A stretch of DNA of 64,000 nucleotides from Acinetobacter gerneri DSM 14967 = CIP 107464 = MTCC 9824 (GCF_000368565.1 NZ_KB849539.1:171361-235360); one strand, 5' to 3'. Positions 35,122 to 44,761 are shown, counted from the stretch's first letter. Made by a program: numbers and translations. The notes: generated by a model from the letters alone, not told the origin.

Positions 35122-36222
35122 TTAAAGACGTTCTATGGCTATTTGAATCCCTAATGTTGCTGATTCAATTGCGCCTGCTAGGTATCCTTGATGATTTGGT
35201 GAAAACTCACTGGAAATAGCTACAATTGAGTTTTGCCAATCACCATAAGGTGGAGTTGAGTCAGGTATACCATTTGAGATTAAACTAGCGACTTCATCAG
35301 CAGAGGTTGCTGTCAAAGGATCTAGTGTCCAGTCATGAATAAATTCTTTGATTGGAAAATTAGCTTCTTTCCCAAATAATCGGACCAGTTGCTTGCGACA
35401 CAATAAAGATAATTGTTCATTGCTTAACTGATTGCGAGCACTTACGGGGGCACCTATAAAGCCGAATAATGCTGCAAAACCATCAGTACTTGAAGCATCA
35501 TGAATTTCAAATAATGGTGTAACAGTGCCATGAACTGCACCTGATAAATTTTGATCTCGCCAAAATGCTTTTGGGTAGACGGCAAAATATTTAGCATGTG
35601 CCGCCATCCATGTATTGGTTTGTTGCCATTGTTGTGTAAATTGTTCAGGTAAAGAAGGGTGAAAACTGATTGTATTTAATGATATTCTTGGCGGAACTGC
35701 GAGCAAGATTTGCGAAGATTTAAGAATCAAAGATTGATCCATCTGATTGATCAACTCAACGTCTATTTCATCATTGCTTCTAGACAAAGATTTGACTTGA
35801 TGACCAAGTAAAATCTTTTCTGGCGGGATATAAGAAGCGATTTTTTCAATCAGTTGATACATACCTCCCTGAAGCCTCCTTGCAGGTGATGTTTGAACCC
35901 CTTGCAAACGTAAAGCTTCACGAGATGAAGTTCTGTCGATTAAGAGATCGCCTTCCTCATACTGATAAAAACTTTCTAGTCCAAATTTATTAATTAAATG
36001 AGTTAGTTCTGGTTGTTGTTTTTCCCAAAACCAAGTAGCACCCATATCAAAGGCTTCATTCTTAGATTTTGCTTCATCTATGACAATGGAATGTACACGT
36101 CCACCTAAACGATCTCGAGCCTCTACAACAAGATAATCTTTAATTCCTTGTAGTTCGAGTAAATATGCAGCGTAAAGTCCGCTGAGACCAGCACCAATAA
36201 TAACGATTTTAGATTGAGTCAT
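35122..36222 (-). CDS. FAD-dependent amine oxidase
   Basis: The 366-aa flavoprotein starts with the dinucleotide motif IVIIGAGLSGLYAAYLLE followed by VEARDRLGGRV, the classical monoamine-oxidase FAD-binding start. It has LLAVPPR in the middle and a C-terminal GYLAGAIESA block that closes the FAD site. It would oxidise an amine to an imine/aldehyde with hydrogen peroxide. It is related to the gene at 37285; the two flank an alcohol dehydrogenase. Confidence 0.88.
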   Translation of the reverse strand: MTQSKIVIIGAGLSGLYAAYLLELQGIKDYLVVEARDRLGGRVHSIVIDEAKSKNEAFDMGATWFWEKQQPELTHLINKFGLESFYQYEEGDLLIDRTSSREALRLQGVQTSPARRLQGGMYQLIEKIASYIPPEKILLGHQVKSLSRSNDEIDVELINQMDQSLILKSSQILLAVPPRISLNTISFHPSLPEQFTQQWQQTNTWMAAHAKYFAVYPKAFWRDQNLSGAVHGTVTPLFEIHDASSTDGFAALFGFIGAPVSARNQLSNEQLSLLCRKQLVRLFGKEANFPIKEFIHDWTLDPLTATSADEVASLISNGIPDSTPPYGDWQNSIVAISSEFSPNHQGYLAGAIESATLGIQIAIERL

Positions 36223-36253
36223 TAAAGAATCCTAATTTCAAACTGTTTGGAAA

Positions 36254-37282
36254 TTAATGGGCGAAATGTGACGTTGTAAGTACTGCTCTAAATTCGACTT
36301 TACCAGTACGAACTTTTGTATAAGCTTCATGTGCTTGTTCAAGTGGATATGTTTCAATCATTGCGCGCACATCTGTAAGAAGGCTAAAGTTTAAAGTTTT
36401 CTCAACTTCATAAGGTGTGCCTGTAATACTTCCTTGAACCGTTCGTTCTCCACCTACAAGTAAAGGAGAAGAAATTACTAGAGGCTCCTTACCAACACCA
36501 ACTACAATCAATTTTCCTTGAGGTATTAATCCTGCAAAAAGTGCAGATGAAATTTCTCCATTAGTAATGGTACTCAAGATTACTTGAGCTTTTCCTAACT
36601 CCTTAAGACGATCCACAGCATTTTCTAATTGGGTATCAATATAAATATGTGCCCCTAAATCATGCGTCAGTTCAGCAATATCTTGTCCACGACCTATAGC
36701 AACTACTCTAAATCCCATTCTTCTTGCATACTGAATTGCAAGATGTCCTAAGCCACCTATGCCGAATATCGCAACCGTATCTCCTGCTTGGGCACCAGAT
36801 TTCTTAAGTGCATTAAACGTTGCGATACCTGCGCAAAGTAAAGGTGCGGCTTCTACTGAACTCAGTTCATCTGGAATAGAGACTAAACCTGTTTGTTTAG
36901 CCATCATCATTTCGGCATAGCCACCATCATGGGTGCTGCCCATGATGGGTTGGTTATTACATAAGTTAAATAGACCCTGACGACATTCATCGCACAGGTT
37001 ACAGTGCCCACCTAGACGTCCAACTCCAACACGTTGTCCAATTTTCCAATAGTTGGAATCTGGGTTGCCAATTGCAACAATACGTCCAACCACTTCATGG
37101 CCAGGAATACGAGGGAAGCTATCAGGATTTGGGTTCTCAATGGTCATAGCATCAGCCCCACAGATTCCACAAGCCTCGACGGCGATTAAAACCTCATCTT
37201 TGTTTGGAGTGGGTACGGTACGCACAACAAGCTCTAATTTTCCTAAAGCACTGGCTTGTATTGCTTGATATGAATTTTTCAT
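36254..37282 (-). CDS. Zinc-dependent alcohol dehydrogenase (MDR family)
   Basis: The 342-aa protein is a medium-chain zinc dehydrogenase. The catalytic zinc ligands are in EACGICGADAMTI and PGHEVVGRI. The structural-zinc loop CNLCDECRQGLFNLC supplies four cysteines. The NAD(P)-binding GIGGLGHLAIQYA follows near residue 173-185. It interconverts alcohols and aldehydes. Sited between two amine oxidase genes, it may act on the aldehyde they form. It lies 31 bp from one neighbour and 2 bp from the other. Confidence 0.92.
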   Translation of the reverse strand: MKNSYQAIQASALGKLELVVRTVPTPNKDEVLIAVEACGICGADAMTIENPNPDSFPRIPGHEVVGRIVAIGNPDSNYWKIGQRVGVGRLGGHCNLCDECRQGLFNLCNNQPIMGSTHDGGYAEMMMAKQTGLVSIPDELSSVEAAPLLCAGIATFNALKKSGAQAGDTVAIFGIGGLGHLAIQYARRMGFRVVAIGRGQDIAELTHDLGAHIYIDTQLENAVDRLKELGKAQVILSTITNGEISSALFAGLIPQGKLIVVGVGKEPLVISSPLLVGGERTVQGSITGTPYEVEKTLNFSLLTDVRAMIETYPLEQAHEAYTKVRTGKVEFRAVLTTSHFAH

Positions 37283-37284
37283 AC

Positions 37285-38391
37285 TTAGATCTCACGTAGT
37301 TTTTGATGATCATTAGAGTTTAAAATTTGTTTAATCCCCATTTCTGCGGCATCTACAGCACCTGCTAGGTATCCCGAATATTTTTTTGACCATTCACTTG
37401 AGATACCGATGATGCGATTCTGCCAAATAGATTGGTTAGGAGTATTTTCAGGTGCAATACCATGAAATAGGGTTGGAGTTTTCCAATCTGACTCTATGGC
37501 AATACATTCATCTTCAGTCCAATCTTTGAGATATTCTGATTGAGGAATCGCTGCTAAAGATCCAAATAGGCGGACCAATTGTGCCCGACAATGAGCCATT
37601 AACGTTGTTGGTTCAATTTCTTTACGTATGGTGTAAGGAATACTGAAGAATCCGAAAAGGGCAGCATGTTGATGGGATGTTGAGGCATCATGAATTTCAC
37701 CTAATGGACCTGCATAGCTTCGAGCTTGGCCTGAAAGACCTTGTTGCTTCCAGAATGCCTCAGGATAAATTGCTACATATTTGGCATGAGGAGCCATCCA
37801 TGTAGGTGTATTCATCCAATGTGTTAGCGTCGTGGCTGGTAAAGGAGGATTAAATGCAAATTCATTAGCAGATAGTCGTGGCGGAGCTGCTAATAGAATT
37901 TGATCACAACAAAATTGTGTTGTTGATCCATGAGAATGCTGAATTTTCAACCCCAAAGATTGATCTTCTAAATAAGTTATTTCAGTGACTTGATGCCCAA
38001 GTAAAATACGATCAACTGAAATACCTTTGGTTAAAGCTAGAATTAAACTTTGCATACCTCCTTCAAGCCGAATTGAAGATGTTTCCCATGAGGCACCAGA
38101 AATACGTACAGCAGGCTGATCACGTTGTTTTTCAAATATAAGTTCGCCAGAAGTATGTTGATAGAAATAGGGGAGGGATAATTGATGTATCAATTTCATC
38201 AATTCAGGATTGAGGTCGGGCCAAATCCATGTTGCACCAAGATCAATTTGTTCCTTTGAGTAGACTCGACCTCCAAGATGATCTTTTGCTTCAAGCAGTA
38301 GATAATCTTTAAATCCAGCTTGTTCTAGTAGATAAGCAGCATATAAACCACTTAGACCGCCGCCAATGATTAGAATTGAGGTTTTAAGCAT
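37285..38391 (-). CDS. FAD-dependent amine oxidase
   Basis: This 368-aa protein has ILIIGGGLSGLYAAYLLEQ and LLEAKDHLGGRVY at the N-terminus, LLAAPPR in the middle and GYLAGAVDAAEMG at the end, as in the neighbouring amine oxidase with which it shares much of its length. The frame opens at 38418, but the ATG at 38391 gives the family N-terminus (MLKTSILIIGGG) and starts just after the cupin gene's stop. Substrate unknown; probably the same pathway. Confidence 0.88.
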   Translation of the reverse strand: MLKTSILIIGGGLSGLYAAYLLEQAGFKDYLLLEAKDHLGGRVYSKEQIDLGATWIWPDLNPELMKLIHQLSLPYFYQHTSGELIFEKQRDQPAVRISGASWETSSIRLEGGMQSLILALTKGISVDRILLGHQVTEITYLEDQSLGLKIQHSHGSTTQFCCDQILLAAPPRLSANEFAFNPPLPATTLTHWMNTPTWMAPHAKYVAIYPEAFWKQQGLSGQARSYAGPLGEIHDASTSHQHAALFGFFSIPYTIRKEIEPTTLMAHCRAQLVRLFGSLAAIPQSEYLKDWTEDECIAIESDWKTPTLFHGIAPENTPNQSIWQNRIIGISSEWSKKYSGYLAGAVDAAEMGIKQILNSNDHQKLREI

Positions 38392-38392
38392 T

Positions 38393-39070
38393 TTAATCAT
38401 TCCAATTTTTCTGAGCATGAAGCAGATGTTGAGTTTTTACGTATAAAGTGGTATCGGTTTTATTAACTGTAAGCACAGCATGTTGTTTTGGCGGGAAACG
38501 AATCCATGAACCAGTTGGATAGATTTGATCCTCTTTTTGAAGTTGACCTGATACTATAAATATTTCAATACCTTGGTCAGACCTGTTAATAAATAATTGG
38601 TCAGGATTAAGTTTTTCTAAATAGGTATATTCGAAATCTGATTCATATAACGGGCATATTTTTTTATTGCCTGTAACAATCCAGTTTGTAGAATCATTCG
38701 TGTTGATTCTTACTTCTTTAGATTCATATATAGACATTTGCATTAGTTTAACGAAAATTAAAGAACCTTCTTTACTTGAAACTTGATGATTGGAATTATG
38801 AGGATTTCTTAAGTACCAACCACTTGGGAAATGATCTATACCATTTTCTGTAAATACACCAGATAGAACGAGTATCTCTTCACCAAGTGGATGTTGATGT
38901 TTAGGAAAATTGGAGTTTTGAGAGAATTTGACTAAACTTGTTGCACGAGCTTGTTCTTTACCAATACGATCAAACATCACTCGTTCTACTTCGCCATGAG
39001 GAGAGCGTACCCAGTGGTAATCTTCAGGTTTGACAATAGCAATTTCTGAAAAATCAGCACGAATTAGCAT
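38393..39070 (-). CDS. Double cupin (ChrR-like) protein
   Basis: The 225-aa protein contains two cupin barrels. The first has the metal motif KHQHPLGEEILVLSG (about residues 56-70) with PSGWYLRNPHNSNHQV. The second (about 145-215) repeats the pattern with PTGSWIRFPPKQH but has lost most metal ligands. It resembles the cupin half of ChrR-type anti-sigma proteins but has no sigma-binding domain. Probably an enzyme or sensor of the amine cluster. It ends 1 bp before the amine oxidase start. Confidence 0.8.
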   Translation of the reverse strand: MLIRADFSEIAIVKPEDYHWVRSPHGEVERVMFDRIGKEQARATSLVKFSQNSNFPKHQHPLGEEILVLSGVFTENGIDHFPSGWYLRNPHNSNHQVSSKEGSLIFVKLMQMSIYESKEVRINTNDSTNWIVTGNKKICPLYESDFEYTYLEKLNPDQLFINRSDQGIEIFIVSGQLQKEDQIYPTGSWIRFPPKQHAVLTVNKTDTTLYVKTQHLLHAQKNWND

Positions 39071-39079
39071 AATATGTTT

Positions 39080-39580
39080 TCAACTTATCAATAAATTTAA
39101 AATTACTGCACTGCCATAAATACCCAGTCCAAAAACGGTATGTCCTGCAATGCTAATTAATCTTGTTTTAATTGGACTTGGTGTGTTAGCCCCTGCAACA
39201 CCAGCACCCATACAAGGCATCATAATGAAAAAAGGAGCAATTAATAAAAACCAAGATATAACTAGAGGTGGGAAAACAGTAGGTTGCGAAAGCCATGCTT
39301 TCCCTTCAAATGCGATAAGTACTAAGATATAGCTAATACCAATGAGATAGTGTGCCAACCAACCTAGTCCAAGCTCATAATCAAGTGATGGAGCTTTGTT
39401 AAGCTGTTTTTGAACTAATTCTCCTTTTGGTATATGACCTAGCCATCGACCTACCATAGCCCAATTAGTAATGGGTATTCGGAAAAATTTATTTAAAAAT
39501 AACGCCCATAGATCTAGGATAATTGTTGCACCAACACCAATAAGTATGATTTTTAAGAATAGTTGTATATTTACTAACAT
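39080..39580 (-). CDS. DUF2938 membrane protein
   Basis: The 166-aa protein has four hydrophobic helices and the blocks TIILDLWALFLNKFFRIP, WAMVGRWLGHIPKG and PPLVISWFLLIAPFFIMMPCMGAGVAG, characteristic of DUF2938. Function unknown. It leads the minus-strand cupin/oxidase cluster, 9 bp before the cupin gene. Confidence 0.85.
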   Translation of the reverse strand: MLVNIQLFLKIILIGVGATIILDLWALFLNKFFRIPITNWAMVGRWLGHIPKGELVQKQLNKAPSLDYELGLGWLAHYLIGISYILVLIAFEGKAWLSQPTVFPPLVISWFLLIAPFFIMMPCMGAGVAGANTPSPIKTRLISIAGHTVFGLGIYGSAVILNLLIS

Positions 39581-39610
39581 ATTAAATACCTGAGCAATTT
39601 TCTAATAGAT

Positions 39611-39862
39611 TCAAGATGCTTTGATAAAAAGCATTGCAAATCGCTTTGCTAGAGGGAGTACAAAAAAAGCTGTGGGGAAGGCAATGACCCAAGAGCAAAG
39701 CCAAGATTTAATCCAATGGCTCAGCTCCCAATGGATAAGTCTAAGGCTTTGCAATGTGCTCACAAAAGAAATAACACCACTCATGATGAATGTTAGGAAC
39801 TAAGGAACAAGAAAAATTAATGCTCTCGATGACAATTTCCAATCATTCAAGATATTGTTCAT
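39611..39862 (-). pseudogene. DUF2798-like protein with in-frame amber codon
   Basis: Read from an ATG at 39862, the frame gives MNNILNDWKLSSRALIFLVP, then TAG at 39802-39800, then FLTFIMSGVISFVSTLQSLR and a second membrane helix to a stop at 39611. In total it would be 83 residues, two helices, the usual DUF2798 size and pattern. Either the gene is inactivated by a single nonsense codon, or a 57-aa product is made from the ATG at 39784. DUF2798 genes often accompany DUF2938 and a LysR gene, as here. Confidence 0.65.
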
Positions 39863-39956
39863 AGATAGTAATTTCTCAAAGTTATTTAATCTGCGTTTGT
39901 CTAATATTTATAGACTTTTGACATCTTGAGAAGTCAAAAGTCTAAAGATGAAAAAT

Positions 39957-40238
39957 CTAAACAGACTGGTATATACGAATATCTGGATCTGCTACAAACA
40001 AGGGTTTTAATTCACATACAACATCGTTATTAAATAGTTCACTTTGGAGATAACTTTCCGCATTACTCAAGGTTTCAAAACCATGTAGAACTTGAACATC
40101 TTTTTCACGGATTAACAGTTCTTTTGATACGGCACCATCAACAGTATTGAGAAAAGGAAGTTTATACTTTTGATAAATCTCTGCTGCTGCAGGACGATTA
40201 TCTAAAGGGATAGTCATTGTGATTTGTAGATATACCAT
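39957..40238 (-). CDS. Small ferredoxin-fold-like protein (ABM-type?)
   Basis: This 93-aa protein from the ATG at 40238 (ribosome site GGAGAAAAAC) reads MVYLQITMTIPLDNRPAAAE and has a strand-helix-strand pattern like small dimeric alpha/beta-barrel proteins of the antibiotic-biosynthesis-monooxygenase type. The frame continues to 40298, but that part is not family-like. It is divergent from the LysR gene, which may regulate it. Function is not assigned. Confidence 0.55.
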   Translation of the reverse strand: MVYLQITMTIPLDNRPAAAEIYQKYKLPFLNTVDGAVSKELLIREKDVQVLHGFETLSNAESYLQSELFNNDVVCELKPLFVADPDIRIYQSV

Positions 40239-40371
40239 GAGTTTTTCTCCATCAGATGAATAGAAAAAGTAAAGATATAGCTTTTTACTTTTAAGCATAT
40301 TTTATTGAGTAGTTGACTTTAAAAACAAATGAGATAATCTTGTGATTATTGAAAGAAAAACTATCTATAAA

Positions 40372-41289
40372 ATGGAAACACCTATTTACTTGAATGCTTT
40401 AAAAGCATTTGAAGCAAGTGCACGTAATAAAAGTTTTTCTGCGGCGGCTAGAGAGTTGAATGTCACACCAGCAGCGGTAGGGCAATTGGTTAGAGGCTTA
40501 GAAGATCACTTAGGAATAATATTATTTCATCGACAATCAGGTGGAAAAAAACGACTGGTTCCAACAGCATTAGCTGAGTCTGTATTACCAGAAATTCGTG
40601 CTGGATTTGATAAGCTAAGCGTTGGGCTAGAAAAATTAAAAAGAGGTAATACAACAAATATTTTGACGGTAACTGTTAGTCCCGCCTTTGCTGCAAAATG
40701 GTTATTACCTAAAATAGATAAATTTCAATCACTTTTTCCTGAAATTGCTGTACGTTTAGATACTAACTTGAGACCTATCGATTTTATTGAAAATGGTATA
40801 GATATCGGAGTGCGATATGGTGAAGGTCATTGGGAAGGTTTAGAGGCAATTAAACTAATGGAGGAAGATATTTTTCCTGTATGTTCACCGACTTTTTTAG
40901 CAAATAAGTCTGATTTATCAATCAACACTATTTTACAGGCAACATTGATTCATGACCTAACTATGGAAGCTCATAAATCGTTTCCGACTTGGACGAAATG
41001 GTTGGAGTATGTTGGGCTGGAAAACTCAGGGATTAAAAGTGGATTACAAATCAATAATTCAGCATCTGTTTTACAAGCTGCTTTAGACGGTCAAGGCATA
41101 GCTTTAGCTAGGAGTGTAATGGCTAAAGAGGATATTAAGGCGGGACGGTTAATTCATCTATTTGAGCATGTAGAGTACAAGTCCCCATTGGCTTATTATA
41201 TTGTATATCGTCCGGAGTGTTTAAATATGTCGAAAATTTTAGAGTTTAAAAAGTGGTTAATAATTGAAGCTAAAAGCTTAATAGATTAA
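40372..41289 (+). CDS. LysR-family transcriptional regulator (GcvA-like)
   Basis: The 305-aa protein has the N-terminal LysR helix-turn-helix (LKAFEASARNKSFSAAARELNVTPAAVGQLVRGLEDHLG, about residues 8-46), and a C-terminal periplasmic-binding-like effector domain starting near residue 88. The sequence is closest in pattern to the GcvA group. The ATG at 40372 gives the family start; a GTG at 40342 is an alternative. It is divergent from the 39957 gene and could control the reverse-strand cluster. Confidence 0.9.
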   Translation: METPIYLNALKAFEASARNKSFSAAARELNVTPAAVGQLVRGLEDHLGIILFHRQSGGKKRLVPTALAESVLPEIRAGFDKLSVGLEKLKRGNTTNILTVTVSPAFAAKWLLPKIDKFQSLFPEIAVRLDTNLRPIDFIENGIDIGVRYGEGHWEGLEAIKLMEEDIFPVCSPTFLANKSDLSINTILQATLIHDLTMEAHKSFPTWTKWLEYVGLENSGIKSGLQINNSASVLQAALDGQGIALARSVMAKEDIKAGRLIHLFEHVEYKSPLAYYIVYRPECLNMSKILEFKKWLIIEAKSLID

Positions 41290-41390
41290 TTTTACATTAG
41301 AAAGGTAATTTAAAAAAAAATCAGACTCATTCATGATTAAATGTAATCTATAAAAAAGTGCCAAGATATTGATTTTTTTTACATTTATGA

Positions 41391-42429
41391 GGCTTTGTTG
41401 CACAAACCTACCGTTAAAGGCTTATTCAACATTATAATTCTCAAATGAATAAGCCCACACCTAAAATCTATCGTACAACCAATTGGTCTTTTTATAACAA
41501 AGCATTAATAAATCGAGGAAATATCTCTATTTGGTTTGATCCCAAAACTCAATGGTATGCTCAACCAAAAGGTAAACATGGTCGAAATCAAACCTATTCT
41601 GATGCAGCTATCCAATGCTGTCTGATGATTAAATCCTTATTCCGTCTGTCTTTACGTATGGTCACTGGCTTTGTGCAAAGCCTGATTAAGCTTTGTGGTT
41701 TAGATTGGACAGCACCAGATTATTCCACTATTTGTAGAAGACAAAAGCATATTGATATTGCAATTAACTATCAAAAAAGCAGTAATTGTCCCCACCTACT
41801 CGTCGATTCTACTGGCTTAAAGTTTTTAGGTGAAGGAGAATGGAAACGTAAGAAACATCAGCCTGAATATCGTCGCCAATGGCGTAAACTACATATTGGT
41901 ATCGATGCTGAAACCCTGCAAATACGTGCTATTCAGCTCACAACCAACAATGTGAGTGATTCACAGGTGCTTGGTGACTTACTTGATCAGATTCCACAAG
42001 AAGAACAGATTGACTCCGTCTATACTGATGGGGCTTATGACACCAAGCAATGTCGTGAGGTAATCGCAGACCGACAAGCGCATGCGGTGATTCCGCCAAG
42101 AAAAAATGCGAAACCTTGGAAAGATACAAAGATCAGCTCGCTAGAGCGAAATGAATTACTTCGAACAGTTAAACGTTTAGGCAGGGCACTATGGAAGAAA
42201 TGGTCAGGTTATCATCGACGAAGTTTGGTCGAAACCAAAATGCATTGCATTAAATTATTAGGCGATAAGTTGTCAGCTAGGCATTTTTCAAGTCAAGTAA
42301 ATGAAATACATGCCCGTATAGCCGTACTGAATAAATTTACGGAATTAGGTCGACCTCATACCCGAGTTGTAACTTAAATTTGGTAGTACTGGGTAAAATA
42401 GGTCTTTGAAATGTTTGTGCAACCAAGCC
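41391..42429 (+). mobile_element. IS5-family element (IS903-like group)
   Basis: The element spans about 1039 bp. Its ends are the 17-bp inverted repeats GGCTTTGTTGCACAAAC (41391-41407) and GTTTGTGCAACCAAGCC (42413-42429), with one mismatch. It encodes one transposase. Flanking 9-bp sequences are catttatga and atcacattc, so there is no target duplication, suggesting recombination after insertion. It marks the left side of the CBASS island. Confidence 0.9.
41445..42377 (+). CDS. IS5-family transposase
   Basis: The 310-aa DDE transposase has the IS5/IS903 layout: NWSFYNKALINRGNISIWFD at the start, LLVDSTGLKF with the first catalytic Asp (about residue 120), VYTDGAYDTKQCRE with the second Asp, and YHRRSLVETKMHCIKLLGDKL, with the Glu of the Y-2-R-3-E-6-K signature. 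The frame is complete, so it may be active. Confidence 0.93.
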   Translation: MNKPTPKIYRTTNWSFYNKALINRGNISIWFDPKTQWYAQPKGKHGRNQTYSDAAIQCCLMIKSLFRLSLRMVTGFVQSLIKLCGLDWTAPDYSTICRRQKHIDIAINYQKSSNCPHLLVDSTGLKFLGEGEWKRKKHQPEYRRQWRKLHIGIDAETLQIRAIQLTTNNVSDSQVLGDLLDQIPQEEQIDSVYTDGAYDTKQCREVIADRQAHAVIPPRKNAKPWKDTKISSLERNELLRTVKRLGRALWKKWSGYHRRSLVETKMHCIKLLGDKLSARHFSSQVNEIHARIAVLNKFTELGRPHTRVVT

Positions 42430-42564
42430 ATCACATTCTAATAGTCAAATTTTTATCTAATTTAAAGCGACTGAGTCTGTCGCAGTGTCCATAGTTTGAT
42501 CTTTCTAAAATGGTTTTAAAGAGATAGCATCATTAAATGGATATCTTTTAGGAATAAGAGCAAA

Positions 42565-44139
42565 ATGTTGAGTTCATTTGATGATGTTGGGTTTTCACAA
42601 TTATTAAGGGCAGAGACTACAAACCAGAATTACAAAGTTCTCCTTTTTGCTAATAAATTCTATGCAAAGCTATATTTATCTGATGATGGGGCTTCCGACT
42701 GGAGAGGGTTGGGAGAGGGAGAAATTGGTGATCAAACCCGAGAGGAATTAAAAAAGTTTACTCGAAACCATAGACTATTTTTTATAGCTACTGAAGAAAA
42801 AGACCTTTCAGAGATCCAACCTAATTTTAGTCAAGCACAATTAATATCCAAAATTTCTTTATTGGATAATTGGTTAAAAGAATCCAAAGATTTAACTACG
42901 GGGCGGAAAGGTGAGGTTTCAGAAGCTACTAAATTTAAAGTTGCATGTTCTGCTGCTTGGAGATGTCAGTTTGAGGGTTGTGGTGAAGATCTTAGACAAC
43001 ATTTAACACCAAGTATGAGTGGTAATTATAGTTATTTTGCACATATTGTTGCTTCTTCAAAAGAAGGACCTCGTGGAAATGAGCAGTCCGAAGCTTTGGC
43101 TGATGATCCTAGTAATATCATGTTGTTATGTGATAAGTGCCATCGCTTAATTGATCGAATAGCACCAAATGAATATGATGCAGATAGATTAAGAAATATG
43201 CTTCAAAAAAATATTCAAGAAGTAAATCGCTTATTAGAATGCTTAAAAATGCCAAACGCTGAAATGATAGTGATTGGAGGTGCGATTGAAGGTCAGGCTT
43301 TCCGTTTTGATCCAAAAGCAGCAGAAGAAGCCATGTGGTTGAGAAACATTAAAAGCTCTAACCCAGCAGAATATTTTGTCAACAATGCTTTATATTTTAG
43401 TGCATCCAATAACAATAATTATTGGGCTAATGCTTTTCATCTTTTGAAAAGTACTGATTTATCAAGGTTAAAAAGTTTTTTACGAGAGACTGGACGTGAT
43501 GGACAATTGAGATCTTTAGCAATATTTGCTTTACATGGATCATCAATTCTAGTGCTGAGTGGAAGATTGATAGGCGATTCTAGTCCTGTCCATCTTTTTC
43601 AATTTCATCGCCAACAAATAGAAGGTAAAGGTCGACAATGGGCTTGGCCTTCTGATGTGGATGAACCATTATCAGGTAAATTTAAGATTAATATTCTTAA
43701 AGAGCCTGTTTCTACAGATTCTGAAATGGTACTACAAATTAATTTAACAGCCAAAATTCCACCTGAAGATTTACCAGTACATTTTTTTAAGAACAATGAT
43801 TTCAAATTCCCAACAGTGGAACTAACAACAGATAACTGTAATTTTAGTGTCATTAGCCATCCAAAAGATTTAGAGCTTTTAGGAAATGCCATCGATAGTA
43901 TCTATCGTAAAATACAAGATGAATGGCGCATCAGAAAAGTTCACCTATTTATTATTGCACCTACTACAGCATGTATACGTATTGGGCAAAAAATGCAAGC
44001 ACGACATCATTCTGATTTCACTATTTATGAACGAAAACCAAGTATTGGAGGTGTTCGTGGAGGTTTTGAGGCTACGATTCAAATTAGTTCAACCAAAGTT
44101 ACTTTAGTATCAAATAGTGAGCAACTCGAAATAGATTAA
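42565..44139 (+). CDS. cap5: CBASS effector Cap5: HNH endonuclease-SAVED
   Basis: The 524-aa protein combines an HNH nuclease (about residues 115-200) and a C-terminal SAVED domain (about 260-520). Visible nuclease residues are Cys134 and Cys139 (CQFEGC), His160 (YFAHIV), Asn184, and Cys189/Cys192 with His193 (CDKCH). The SAVED part includes RIRKVHLFIIAPTTACIRIGQ. Cap5 proteins bind a cyclic nucleotide and then cut double-stranded DNA, killing or arresting the infected cell. The first 110 residues are an additional N-terminal region with no alternative ATG start after it. First gene of the CBASS operon. Confidence 0.92.
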   Translation: MLSSFDDVGFSQLLRAETTNQNYKVLLFANKFYAKLYLSDDGASDWRGLGEGEIGDQTREELKKFTRNHRLFFIATEEKDLSEIQPNFSQAQLISKISLLDNWLKESKDLTTGRKGEVSEATKFKVACSAAWRCQFEGCGEDLRQHLTPSMSGNYSYFAHIVASSKEGPRGNEQSEALADDPSNIMLLCDKCHRLIDRIAPNEYDADRLRNMLQKNIQEVNRLLECLKMPNAEMIVIGGAIEGQAFRFDPKAAEEAMWLRNIKSSNPAEYFVNNALYFSASNNNNYWANAFHLLKSTDLSRLKSFLRETGRDGQLRSLAIFALHGSSILVLSGRLIGDSSPVHLFQFHRQQIEGKGRQWAWPSDVDEPLSGKFKINILKEPVSTDSEMVLQINLTAKIPPEDLPVHFFKNNDFKFPTVELTTDNCNFSVISHPKDLELLGNAIDSIYRKIQDEWRIRKVHLFIIAPTTACIRIGQKMQARHHSDFTIYERKPSIGGVRGGFEATIQISSTKVTLVSNSEQLEID

Positions 44140-44170
44140 AAAAATACTATATTTTAATGGAGTAGGAACC

Positions 44171-44725
44171 ATGGTTGAAAAGAAGGAAATCTTTATTTCT
44201 GTGGATATTGAAACATCAGGACCAATTCCTGGTGAATATGATTTACTGTCTATTGGTGCATGTTTTATTGATAGTCCCAATGAAACTTTCTATTGTGAAT
44301 TAAAGCCTGTATCAAATAATGCAGATCCAGAAGCTCTATCTGTTACAGGTTTCAATCTAGAAAAACTAGCTGAAGATGGGCTAAATCCTATTTTAGCGAT
44401 GAAAGAATTTGGTATTTGGATTAATGACCATATAAATGAGAATGAAATACCAATATTTGTTGGATTCAATGCAAGTTTTGATTGGTCGTTTATAAACTAC
44501 TATTTTCATAAATATCTTGGAAAGAACCCTTTTGGGTTTAGTGCACTTGATGTTAAGTCTTTGTATATGGGGCGTTTTTGTTGTAAATGGACTGATACTA
44601 AGTCTAGTATGATTTCTAAGAAACTTAGTCCATTGTTAAAAGGGAATCATAATGCATTGCAGGATGCATTATTCCAAGCAGAATTATTTCGTTTAGTCCA
44701 AAAAACGTTACATATTGGTTCTTAG
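44171..44725 (+). CDS. DEDDh 3'-5' exonuclease of CBASS (Cap18-like)
   Basis: The 184-aa protein is a DnaQ-type exonuclease with all five DEDDh residues visible: Asp12 and Glu14 (SVDIETSG), Asp104 (NASFDWSF), His160 and Asp165 (GNHNALQDAL). It has no other domain. Predicted 3'-5' exonucleases are known accessory genes in some CBASS operons (Cap18), and position between the effector and the cyclase genes supports that. It may trim RNA or DNA or the signal nucleotide; the substrate is unproven. It begins 31 bp after cap5. Confidence 0.87.
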   Translation: MVEKKEIFISVDIETSGPIPGEYDLLSIGACFIDSPNETFYCELKPVSNNADPEALSVTGFNLEKLAEDGLNPILAMKEFGIWINDHINENEIPIFVGFNASFDWSFINYYFHKYLGKNPFGFSALDVKSLYMGRFCCKWTDTKSSMISKKLSPLLKGNHNALQDALFQAELFRLVQKTLHIGS

Positions 44726-44761
44726 TATTTTATTTATACGATATATTTTTCAGGAGTAAAT

